64,000 bases of DNA from Brochothrix campestris (lineage in GTDB: Bacteria > Bacillota > Bacilli > Lactobacillales > Listeriaceae). Where the stretch lies: positions 1,426,001 to 1,490,000 of the forward strand of contig NZ_CP175511.1 of the NCBI RefSeq assembly GCF_046058945.1, written 5' to 3'. Under the pieces are notes generated by a model. It did not search any database. It was given only the letters and a program-made list of their open reading frames with translations, and had not been told where the DNA came from. This document shows, one piece after another, positions 42,860 through 50,669 of the stretch. Position 1 is the first letter of the stretch; each line of letters opens with the position of its first letter. The translations under genes and the position numbers were made by a program.

Positions 42860-43148
42860 TTTTATTACCTTCTTCCTTGTTATAAATGCGAATGATTTCT
42901 TGCGCATCCTCAATCGCTATTTTTTCATCAATTGTTAATTCTCTAATATATCGAATAAGCGAAGAATTTTCTTTTTTATCACTTAATTTAACTTTTTCTA
43001 TTAAGCGATCTAACCTAATTCTAACTGTCGGGTAAGAAACCTCATAGGTTTTTGCCATTTCCTTTAAGGAACCTGATGCTACAATAAAATTTTTCATAAA
43101 AACAATATCTTCATTGCTCAGTTCTTTTAGCCAATCTGTTTCAGACAT
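42852..43148 (-). CDS. DUF2089-family putative DNA-binding protein
   Basis: About 98 residues. The block WLKELSNEDIVFMKNFIVASGSL (read in parts: WLKELSNED, FMKNFIVASGSLKEMAKTY) followed by VSYPTVRIRLDRLIEK is the DUF2089 helix-turn-helix signature. It lacks the N-terminal zinc ribbon found in longer relatives. Probably a small transcription regulator of itself and the membrane protein. The frame extends to a GTG at 43184, but ATG 43148 gives the usual family start; the ribosome site is not strong for either. Confidence 0.75.
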   Translation of the reverse strand: MSETDWLKELSNEDIVFMKNFIVASGSLKEMAKTYEVSYPTVRIRLDRLIEKVKLSDKKENSSLIRYIRELTIDEKIAIEDAQEIIRIYNKEEGNKNE

Positions 43149-43301
43149 TTCCCCACTGCCCCTCTCTAAATAAGAGGCTAACACATAAATAATATCAACA
43201 AAACATTGACATTGTTTATTTAATGTTCAATTTAGTTAATACATTTCTCTTTATGCTGTTGACCACAACATTACTTATTTAATAGATCAGAAAGCAGCTC
43301 T

Positions 43302-43451
43302 ATGCATGTTAAAACAATCATTTTTCTAACTTGTTATATTTTTTGTATTACCATTGCAAGTGAGTATTTATTTAACATACCCGTGAAAAATCGGCAACGA
43401 TTCTATCTCTATCTATTCAGTTACTTTGTTTCATCATTACTTATACGCTAA
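43302..43451 (+). CDS. Possible small membrane protein, 49 residues
   Basis: A 49-codon frame with a hydrophobic N-terminus (about 4-19) and a second hydrophobic part at the end (YLYLFSYFVSSLLI). The ribosome site (AAAGCAG) is weak. It is the only candidate in the 460-bp gap between the DUF2089 pair and the helicase, and it may be a chance frame. Confidence 0.3.
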   Translation: MHVKTIIFLTCYIFCITIASEYLFNIPVKNRQRFYLYLFSYFVSSLLIR

Positions 43452-43516
43452 TTGAAGCTTGTTATCATCGATTTACAAAGAAGAAACGTACGTTGAATCT
43501 TTTTCTATCCTGCACT

Positions 43517-43553
43517 AAAAAACCAACACAAGTAATGATTGTGTTGGTTTTCT
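43517..43553. terminator. Bidirectional terminator
   Basis: AAAACCAACACAA and TTGTGTTGGTTTT form a perfect 13-bp stem with a seven-base loop and A/T runs on both sides. It lies about 55 bases after the helicase stop. Confidence 0.8.
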
Positions 43554-43606
43554 TAAACTGTATCTAACAATATTAATTTTTAGAATTAACTCTCGAATTG
43601 AACACC

Positions 43607-46438
43607 CTAAACTTCTCCACTAATATAATGATAGAGTCCATGATCAATCTCATTATCAAGTATTAATTGCATTTCAACAATTGGTTTACCATTTCTTATC
43701 ACTTCACGGGCACTCGTTTCATTTACTGTAGCAGTTCCTAAGTAATAAGAATCTGCTCCTTCGCCGTCACTTTTCTTCACAAAAACATGTAGCGTTAAGG
43801 CCGTCCTATTCGATGATGTAATCGTTATGACTTCTTCTGAACTAAGTGTTCTTGGTGAGCGTGTATACCATTTAATAACTTTTTGACTTAAAAACTCATC
43901 TTCATAAGCAATACTTGCATCAATGTCCGCACTTTTATGATAGGTGAAAAAAATTGGACATGTATCAAATTTAGTTTTATATCCATATACAGTACTCGAC
44001 TCATCTTTCTCCCAGTTTAAAATACGGCAGGCATCTTTACGAGAGTATTTCCTACCTATTGTTAGAAATTTATCAATATCATATTGTTTGCTTTTTAAAA
44101 ATCCTGCAGTAATCACATCTTGCATCGCTTGCTTAAATTCATCATTTTCTATTGATTTTTCAATCTGGCTATTTAGTCGATAATTTCTATTTTCTAAAAT
44201 TACAATTGGTGCTTCTCCATAAGCCTTTCTATGACTTTCGACAAAAAAGGTTAAATTAAGTACATTTTCAACAGACTTGATTGTTGCTGCTGTTGTGATC
44301 AATCCTAATTTTCTCATCTCATCTAAAATTGAATGCTTAGCAACTGGCCTTTGTAATAGACTATTTAAGATTAAAAGTTCATGGCGACGTTTACCGTTCA
44401 ATAACTCGATCGAGATAAATTGTATTACCTTAAGTTGATAGTCACTCAGTGAACTTGTATCTTCCTTAATCGCATTTAAAAAAGCAGGATACGTTTTTTT
44501 TGCTTTTATAATAACTTCTGGGTCTATTGAGTCATTCATTATAAAATCCGTTAACTTTGGTTGATATCCTAAACGTTGCTTAAGACCAAAATAGGCCTCT
44601 TTTAATGCAACCATCGAATTTAGTTTCACTTGATTTATTGATGAAAAAATACGTTGTTTAGCAATTTCTTCAAAATTAATTGTCGATAAACCTGACATGT
44701 AATTGAGTTGAGACATTTTATGCCGGATATTATCCTTATTTTTTGACGTATCTCCTGTTAAAGCAATAGGAATCAAATAGTTATTTTTATAATTCCCAAT
44801 AAAATCAATGATAGTCACGTACTCCTTATCATTGCTTTTTCTTAATCCTCGTCCTAATTGTTGTACAAAAATAATACTTGATTGTGTTTGGCGTAGCATT
44901 ACGACCTGATTAACACTTGGTATATCAATACCTTCGTTGAAAATATCAACGGTTACTATATATTTAATCGTACCTTGCTCTAATTGATCGACTGCAGCTT
45001 CTCGTTCAGCAATTGAGTTACTTCCTGTTAAAGCAACTGTCTCATAACCACGGTGACATAGTTCGACAGCTAACTCATTGGCCTCTTCTTTGCGACTACA
45101 AAAAATAAGACCTCGTAATGTTTTACCAGAATAACCATAATATTCTACTTTTTCTATCAGATGAGACACTCGTTCTTTAGAAACCAATTTGTCTAAATTA
45201 GTATGATCATCGATGGTTTCTCCATTTCTTTCATAGTCAGTCACACCAAAATACTGGAAGGGACAAAGCATCTCTGCTTCCATTGCTCCTTGCAGCCTTA
45301 TTTCATAAGCCACATTATAATCAAAAAGTTCAAATATATTAAAGGCATCAGTTCGTTCTGGGGTTGCCGTCATACCTAATAAGAAATCAGGTGTGAAATA
45401 ATCCACGACTCGCTGATACGAATGGCCTCCCACTTTATGACTCTCGTCAATCAATATGTAATTAAAAGCTTTTTTATTGAACGAATTTAGACGTTCTTCT
45501 TTAGCTAAGCTTTGGATTGTTGCAAAAACATATTTAGATGCTCTATTATAAGTCTTACTTGTTAAAAGAGTATAGTCATCATTTTTACCACCTAATATCT
45601 TTTTGAAATCAGTCATTGCCTTTTGCAAAATCTGTTCACGATGGACGATGAATAGCATGCGTTCAGGATTATATGCCTTAACATCAAAGGCTGATAAAAA
45701 TGTTTTCCCGGTACCAGTAGCGGAAATAATTAACCCTCGACGTGCTCCGGTACTTCGTAAATCAGCCAAACAAGTTAATGCCTCTTTTTGCATTGTATTC
45801 GGTGTTATTTCAATTGTGTCAGAATTTTTTTGCTGTACACGTTTCGCTTGTATAATTGTCTCGAAAACAGTTGTATAATTTTTAATCCATTCTGATGTTA
45901 GCTCAAACGATTTTTGCCATTGGTCATCGACAGCCGCTAATACTTGATTAACAATATCACCATTCTCTAATGATGTTAACTGAATGTTCCATTCATAGTT
46001 TTTTTGTAGCGCATTCAGCGTCAAATTTGAACTGCCAATCGTAATCGAATAATAATCTTTTTGTTTAAATACATAGCCTTTAGCATGAAAGCCTTCTTCT
46101 GGAAAAATACGAACATCGAGATTCTTTATTTTTAATAATTCCGAAAAAACTTTAGGATTATTGAAACCTAGATAATCAGATGTTATCAATCTTCCACGGA
46201 TACCTTTTGCCTTTAAATCGATAAAATGACTTTTAAGTGCAGCTAAACCTGCCTCGGTCACAAATGCAACTGAAATCACAAACGATTCACAGGTCTCGAG
46301 CTGAACTTTTAAATGTTCTAATACATTCTCGTTAGCTGCATTCGTCAATAGCTTCGGAGAAAAACGTCCTGAATTACCACTTTGACGATTTATAAACCCT
46401 GTGTTTAATCCTTGTTGTAAATCACTTAAAATATTAAT
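43607..46438 (-). CDS. PLD-nuclease/DEAD-box helicase with DUF3427-type C-terminus
   Basis: About 943 residues. An N-terminal phospholipase-D-like nuclease half-site (FHAKGYVFK ... GSSNLT, about 110-140) is followed by a superfamily 2 helicase: SATGTGKTFLSA (Walker A, about 240), DESH (about 335), MTATPERTD, and motif VI QQLGRGLRK (about 520). The C-terminal region fits DUF3427. The frame has no ATG near its start. The TTG at 46348 would remove the conserved N-terminus (LNTGFINRQ, RFSPKLLTN), which continues in frame up to an ATT at 46438 placed seven bases after a perfect AGGAGG. ATT is therefore the best start. It follows the NUDIX gene immediately. Probable DNA repair or defence enzyme. 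Confidence 0.8.
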   Translation of the reverse strand: MNILSDLQQGLNTGFINRQSGNSGRFSPKLLTNAANENVLEHLKVQLETCESFVISVAFVTEAGLAALKSHFIDLKAKGIRGRLITSDYLGFNNPKVFSELLKIKNLDVRIFPEEGFHAKGYVFKQKDYYSITIGSSNLTLNALQKNYEWNIQLTSLENGDIVNQVLAAVDDQWQKSFELTSEWIKNYTTVFETIIQAKRVQQKNSDTIEITPNTMQKEALTCLADLRSTGARRGLIISATGTGKTFLSAFDVKAYNPERMLFIVHREQILQKAMTDFKKILGGKNDDYTLLTSKTYNRASKYVFATIQSLAKEERLNSFNKKAFNYILIDESHKVGGHSYQRVVDYFTPDFLLGMTATPERTDAFNIFELFDYNVAYEIRLQGAMEAEMLCPFQYFGVTDYERNGETIDDHTNLDKLVSKERVSHLIEKVEYYGYSGKTLRGLIFCSRKEEANELAVELCHRGYETVALTGSNSIAEREAAVDQLEQGTIKYIVTVDIFNEGIDIPSVNQVVMLRQTQSSIIFVQQLGRGLRKSNDKEYVTIIDFIGNYKNNYLIPIALTGDTSKNKDNIRHKMSQLNYMSGLSTINFEEIAKQRIFSSINQVKLNSMVALKEAYFGLKQRLGYQPKLTDFIMNDSIDPEVIIKAKKTYPAFLNAIKEDTSSLSDYQLKVIQFISIELLNGKRRHELLILNSLLQRPVAKHSILDEMRKLGLITTAATIKSVENVLNLTFFVESHRKAYGEAPIVILENRNYRLNSQIEKSIENDEFKQAMQDVITAGFLKSKQYDIDKFLTIGRKYSRKDACRILNWEKDESSTVYGYKTKFDTCPIFFTYHKSADIDASIAYEDEFLSQKVIKWYTRSPRTLSSEEVITITSSNRTALTLHVFVKKSDGEGADSYYLGTATVNETSAREVIRNGKPIVEMQLILDNEIDHGLYHYISGEV

Positions 46439-46449
46439 AAGAGCGCCTC

Positions 46450-46863
46450 CTAATTAAATGTCAGTGTTGCTATATTGGTCTCACTAATTATTTTCACTGC
46501 TGGAATATCTGCCGGCGCCCACTGCAGTTCGTCCATTTCCAGGGGGTGCAACCATTTGATTTGTATGTGCTCTGTTAAAAGCGGTGTACCTGTTTTAATT
46601 TTCGCAAAATAGGTTGCTAAATGAACGGTGCCAAATTCATATTCATAGGTTGTAGTAGTAATATGTTCACCAATTACTACTTCACAATGCATTTCTTCTT
46701 TAATTTCACGAGTCAAAGCTTGCTCATTTGTTTCACCATTTTCTATCTTTCCGCCAGGAAATTCCCACATACGAGCCAGTGTTTTTGTTTCACCACGCTG
46801 TGCGCATAACACTTTACCGTCGTTAATTATGACCGCACCTACAACATATATGTTTTTTTTCAT
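46450..46863 (-). CDS. NUDIX hydrolase, MutT/8-oxo-dGTPase-like
   Basis: A 137-residue NUDIX protein. The NUDIX box reads GGKIENGETNEQALTREIKEE in pattern (G-x5-E-x7-REUxEE, about 39-61), and WEFPGG precedes it as in MutT enzymes that clean oxidised nucleotides. GGAGGATTTC places the start at ATG 46863; an ATG four codons earlier overlaps the ribosome site. The stop lies directly before the helicase ribosome site, so the two are co-transcribed. This NUDIX-plus-helicase pairing recurs in Firmicutes as far as I recall. Confidence 0.88.
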   Translation of the reverse strand: MKKNIYVVGAVIINDGKVLCAQRGETKTLARMWEFPGGKIENGETNEQALTREIKEEMHCEVVIGEHITTTTYEYEFGTVHLATYFAKIKTGTPLLTEHIQIKWLHPLEMDELQWAPADIPAVKIISETNIATLTFN

Positions 46864-47011
46864 GAAATCCTCCATTAATTGTCTTATAGTTAATTATACG
46901 CTAGAATCCCTTTAATATTCATCTGATTTTAGATGATTTTATTACAGAATCTTCAATAGATAAAAACGAACAATCATCAGTTGCACCTTTAATACACAAT
47001 TATGCTGACTA

Positions 47012-48222
47012 TCACTCCCATACATCATCCAATTCCTCCAACAACGCTCGTTTCTTGGGATAAGTTTCCCGCAAATTAGCCACAACAACTGCGGCTGTCT
47101 GTTTCCCATCACAATCGAGACTTGCTAAGTGTCGCAGTTGCTGACATAATCTCCGGTATTGCCGGCGATTCTCACATTCTTTAGCCGCATGCATTAAGTA
47201 GGCAGTGTACAATCGATAAACTGCTTCAGGGTCATGCGCAAGCAGCACTTCTGCATAGGTTGTGATTTCAGTTAAGTCTCGTGAAATATTGATACTTAAA
47301 TGGTGCCACTTTTGATTGTTTGCAAACAGTTCATTGGCTTGCTGCACCCAGTAGCTCTTGCTCAGCTGATTGAAGGCTGCCTCACGTTCTTTCTCATAAC
47401 CTAAACGTTCAAGTAAAGCGAAATACTCGTCACTAAAAACGAGCGTATCTAATTGAAACAGCGCCCGAAATTCAATCACTGCTAATTCGGGTTGTTGCGA
47501 GTCGAGATAAAGCAGGCACAATTTAAACTGCCACGTACTTTGCTCACCAATTTGTTGGGTGATAGCTGCTCGACAAAGCGCAATGGCACGCTCTCGATGC
47601 CCTGCAGCCAACGCCTCGTCATAAGCCATCAACACATCTTCGACTGTTTCTTCCGTGGATAGTTCAATCGTTCGTTTATCTGGAATTCCTGCTAAATCGT
47701 TACAAAACTGATGATGCCAGTCAGTCACATATGGTTGTTGATGTCATTCTGCCAATGCCGCAGACGCTGCGATTAAGGCTGCTTTATTTTTCGTTGTAAT
47801 CAAGGGTTGCACGATTCCTAACAATGGATACAAAAATTCGACAAAATCGTGATAGACCTCAAGTTGAAGTTCCTCCCCAACCAATTCGGTAATGTTGCCT
47901 GCAATATCACAACCAACTTCATCACTTATCACCAGCAGGTCTACGATTAAATCAAGTGTCGCTAGCGACGACTCGAATAACTCCATTAAGTAGCCTGAAC
48001 TGCTATCGGCATAGGCCGTATTGTCACGGCTGTGCGTAACACGTAGAGTGTCTCACGAACTGATGCTGTTAGTACAAAGCGATCATTCAGACAATTTGTA
48101 TAGACTTCTTCTAAAAGATCCTCTAGTCTGCGGCAGACTGCATTACAGTTCTTATAATCAATAAAGCCCTCACTCGTATGGCTCTTCAGAATGTTTGCAA
48201 TCTTCGTTTCGAAGTCTGTCAT
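47012..48222 (-). pseudogene. Broken gene: helical/TPR-like protein in three pieces
   Basis: Three consecutive frames look like one interrupted gene. Piece 1 (48222-47986, 78 codons, good AAGGGAGTGG site) contains SEGFIDYKNCNAVCRRLEDLL. In the frame of piece 2 the DNA just upstream of its ATG reads NTAYADSSSGYL, a natural continuation that piece 1 has lost by a frameshift near 48027. Piece 2 (47986-47744) ends at TGA and the same frame continues as piece 3 (to 47012), whose only start is a GTG without a ribosome site. Piece 3 is TPR-like. The whole resembles the C-terminal part of SWIM-zinc-finger-type proteins; that family link is tentative. Three separate genes are the alternative. Confidence 0.55.
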
Positions 48223-48270
48223 TGATATCCACTCCCTTCACTCGGTTAGTCGCTTGGCGAATGCCTCCTA

Positions 48271-48774
48271 TTAAAAGTTATAACGCACTTTGCCATCCTC
48301 AATCACTATCACGCTTTCGCCTGTTTGATTCACTAAAACTGTCGTTACATCCTGATGTGTTTCACTAATTTGGCGCAAATACGGTGCAATTGTATCGCTC
48401 AAATAACCGTTCTTATCCTGTGACGCTTGCTCTGTTTGAATACGATCATTTGCTGCGGTCGTTAACGGTGTCACCAACAATTGTTTGCCTGTATAACTGG
48501 CACCGAGGTCGGTTGCTTGTAAAATGCCGCTATTAATCCTATTAATCGCCTCTGCTGAGAGTGTATTATTCGTTGCGGCGGTTTCACTTTCAGCCGCTCG
48601 TTTCAGTTTATTCAGATCATCAACTAAGCCTTGTGCATCGGCTTCTTTTTGGGCCACCACTTTTTCTAACTCCTGTGTTGCTGTTGGTGGTTGTGTTTGC
48701 CAATACCAGATTGTACCTCCCACACCACAGATGGCAATGATTGCCACGATTATCAGTTGTTTTACGCCACTCAT
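48271..48774 (-). CDS. Membrane-anchored extracytoplasmic protein
   Basis: A 167-residue protein with a single N-terminal transmembrane helix (about 6-24), an acidic coiled-coil-like stretch (LEKVVAQKEADAQGLVDDLNKLKRA, in parts about 37-60) and a C-terminal globular part ending VIVIEDGKVRYNF. No enzymatic motif. It lies upstream of the broken gene on the same strand and may have shared a transcript with it. AAGGAGG precedes ATG 48774. Family unknown. Confidence 0.65.
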   Translation of the reverse strand: MSGVKQLIIVAIIAICGVGGTIWYWQTQPPTATQELEKVVAQKEADAQGLVDDLNKLKRAAESETAATNNTLSAEAINRINSGILQATDLGASYTGKQLLVTPLTTAANDRIQTEQASQDKNGYLSDTIAPYLRQISETHQDVTTVLVNQTGESVIVIEDGKVRYNF

Positions 48775-48932
48775 ATGGGCCCTCCTTTAAGACTATTCTC
48801 TCTTTTATTTTAACTGAAATGGCGTTAAAGTAACAGCTAATCCATCTTTCAGTCAGGTTTGTTTGCTTATAGTTGGGGAATATGCTAAATTTCAAAGGAA
48901 GAGAACTTTTTCTCACCGAAAGGAGTCTTACA

Positions 48933-49694
48933 ATGAAAGCCTCACGCATCATTGCGATTGAAAAATACATACATACGCATGGTTCAGTCTCATTAGATGA
49001 ATTATGTGATGTTTTTAAGGTTTCGAAGAATACCATTCGTCGGGACGTCGATATTATTTTAAAAAAAGGTACCATTACTAAGGTCTATGGTGGCGTGCAA
49101 GCACTTGAGACAAACCCTCTTAAACCCTATACTGAGCGTGATGTCGTCGCAGCTGCTGACAAGGATAAAATCGCTGCCCTGGCGGCACAACATATCGAAC
49201 CAGGTGACTTCGTCTATATCGATTCAGGTACAACAACGCGCCATCTGATTGACTATCTTGACGCAGATATTGCCTGCACGGTGCTCACGAATAACCTCGA
49301 TATTATGAATGCCTGTGCCGATCGGAGCAACATTACCTTGCACACGATTGGCAACACTTTTAAGCAGGCGACGCGTTCTTTCGTCGGCATCAATCTTGGT
49401 GACACAATTCAGCATTATAATATTACAAAGGCGTTTATGGCTGCCACAGCCGTTTCACTCACTGCTGGTGTAACGAATAGCGATTTGCTCGAATACGACA
49501 TCAAGAAAAACATTGTCGCTGTCGCAAATGAGGTCCTTTTACTAGCGGATGCGACTAAATTCGATAAGGCGACCTTGCTAACCTATGCGCCACTGAGCGC
49601 TATCGATACGGTGATTACCTCTGCCTCTATTCCACGCAGCTACCTCGCTTATTTTGAAGCACAATCAATTGCGGTGGAACAGGTACAAGACTAA
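48933..49694 (+). CDS. DeoR/GlpR-family transcription regulator
   Basis: About 253 residues. The N-terminal HTH (about 5-57) has the DeoR signature VSLDELCDVFKVSKNTIRRDV, shown here in parts (SLDELCDVF, SKNTIRRD). The C-terminal sugar-phosphate sensor domain has YIDSGTTTRHLID (about 92-104) and DATKFDK (about 207-213). Such repressors sense phosphorylated sugars. AAGGAG selects ATG 48933. No metabolic operon lies downstream, so the target genes are elsewhere. Confidence 0.85.
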   Translation: MKASRIIAIEKYIHTHGSVSLDELCDVFKVSKNTIRRDVDIILKKGTITKVYGGVQALETNPLKPYTERDVVAAADKDKIAALAAQHIEPGDFVYIDSGTTTRHLIDYLDADIACTVLTNNLDIMNACADRSNITLHTIGNTFKQATRSFVGINLGDTIQHYNITKAFMAATAVSLTAGVTNSDLLEYDIKKNIVAVANEVLLLADATKFDKATLLTYAPLSAIDTVITSASIPRSYLAYFEAQSIAVEQVQD

Positions 49695-49695
49695 T

Positions 49696-49750
49696 AAAAG
49701 CCAGACGACCACAGTGAATGGTTGACTGGCTTTTATTTTCAATAAAGCAA
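49696..49750 (+). terminator. Terminator after the DeoR-type gene
   Basis: AAAAGCCAG pairs with CTGGCTTTT over a 31-base loop and is followed by ATTTTC. It starts two bases after the stop codon. Confidence 0.7.
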
Positions 49751-49814
49751 TCACTACTTCCGAACTACCTTCTGATACAATAAAAAAACAATACGCATTG
49801 AGCTCAATTACGAA

Positions 49815-50489
49815 CTAATACATCACTATAACAGGAATTAAAATGATTAAATCATATATGATATGGGCACATATACCGCCCCAGAGACTATTAGTCATTC
49901 TCCAAGCGTATGTGAATGGCAATCGACCTATTCCAATAACAAATAGACACTGCCATAAGTCCCCATCATAAGTTGAACAATGCAGCAGACCAAATATAAC
50001 CGAACCGACTAACACAGCAATGTACCATGCCCTTTTTTCCGTTAGTTTCTTTCCAAATAACCGATAGATTAAGAAGGTCATACTGGCTGTAATAACTTCT
50101 TCACCTGCAACAGAAATTGATATTACGACTAACAGTACTATCGATACAATGAAATCAGCCTGCTCAAAATCTTTAATTATTGGATTATCTGTTCCCGATG
50201 ATACCCCTAACCAATCTCCCAGATAGAGAAACAGAAAAGATATCAAAAATCCGGCCACGATAGCTAATGTAATGTGAACATAGTAGTGACCTTCCATCTT
50301 CCGAAAAAAAGCTTGTGTGGTACTAGTTCCAAACGACAGCCATAAACAAATAAGTCCTGCCCCTAAAAAAGAAAGCCATGACAAATCTTCACCGTACAGC
50401 TCACCATAAATTCCCAGTCCTAAAATAGGCACTATCACTAATAGTGTCCAATAATTAAACTTATTATTATTCAAAATAGCGTTTAGCAT
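49815..50489 (-). CDS. CPBP-family intramembrane metalloprotease
   Basis: A 224-residue membrane protein with about seven hydrophobic segments. The CPBP/Abi motifs are AGEEVITAS (Glu-Glu pair, about 128), FGLLHCS (His, about 167) and HIIYDLI (His, about 209), the glutamate/histidine active site of CAAX-type proteases. In Gram-positives such proteins process peptides or give bacteriocin self-immunity. Motif 1 lacks the usual arginine after EE. Single gene ahead of the terminator at 50604. Confidence 0.8.
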   Translation of the reverse strand: MLNAILNNNKFNYWTLLVIVPILGLGIYGELYGEDLSWLSFLGAGLICLWLSFGTSTTQAFFRKMEGHYYVHITLAIVAGFLISFLFLYLGDWLGVSSGTDNPIIKDFEQADFIVSIVLLVVISISVAGEEVITASMTFLIYRLFGKKLTEKRAWYIAVLVGSVIFGLLHCSTYDGDLWQCLFVIGIGRLPFTYAWRMTNSLWGGICAHIIYDLIILIPVIVMY

Positions 50490-50603
50490 CTGATGTTCCC
50501 TCCATCTATCTTCTATTTCAATACATTACCTAGTAGCTAATGTAGCTAGTTAGCCCTTTTATTAGATCCTTTTCCTCGTCACTAATTATAATTAGATAAA
50601 ATA

Positions 50604-50637
50604 TAAAATCCCCCGAAAAATTCTTCGGAGGATTTTA
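50604..50637. terminator. Bidirectional terminator
   Basis: AAAATCC-CCCGAA and TTCGG-AGGATTTT form a long stem with a short loop and A/T flanks. It lies between the giant surface gene (stop 50670) and the CPBP protease gene. Confidence 0.75.
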
Positions 50638-50669
50638 TATTTGTTCAAGAAGAATTTTTTTATACGTCC

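Noticed and set aside
42859..42913. Longer N-terminus for the membrane protein behind DUF2089
   Set aside because: The extension lies inside the DUF2089 gene and is highly basic; GAAGAAGG next to ATG 42859 marks the real start.
47744..48222. Two independent small genes of 78 and 80 codons
   Set aside because: The junction reads through into a natural protein sequence in the other frame, which fits a frameshift better than two genes; kept only as an alternative.
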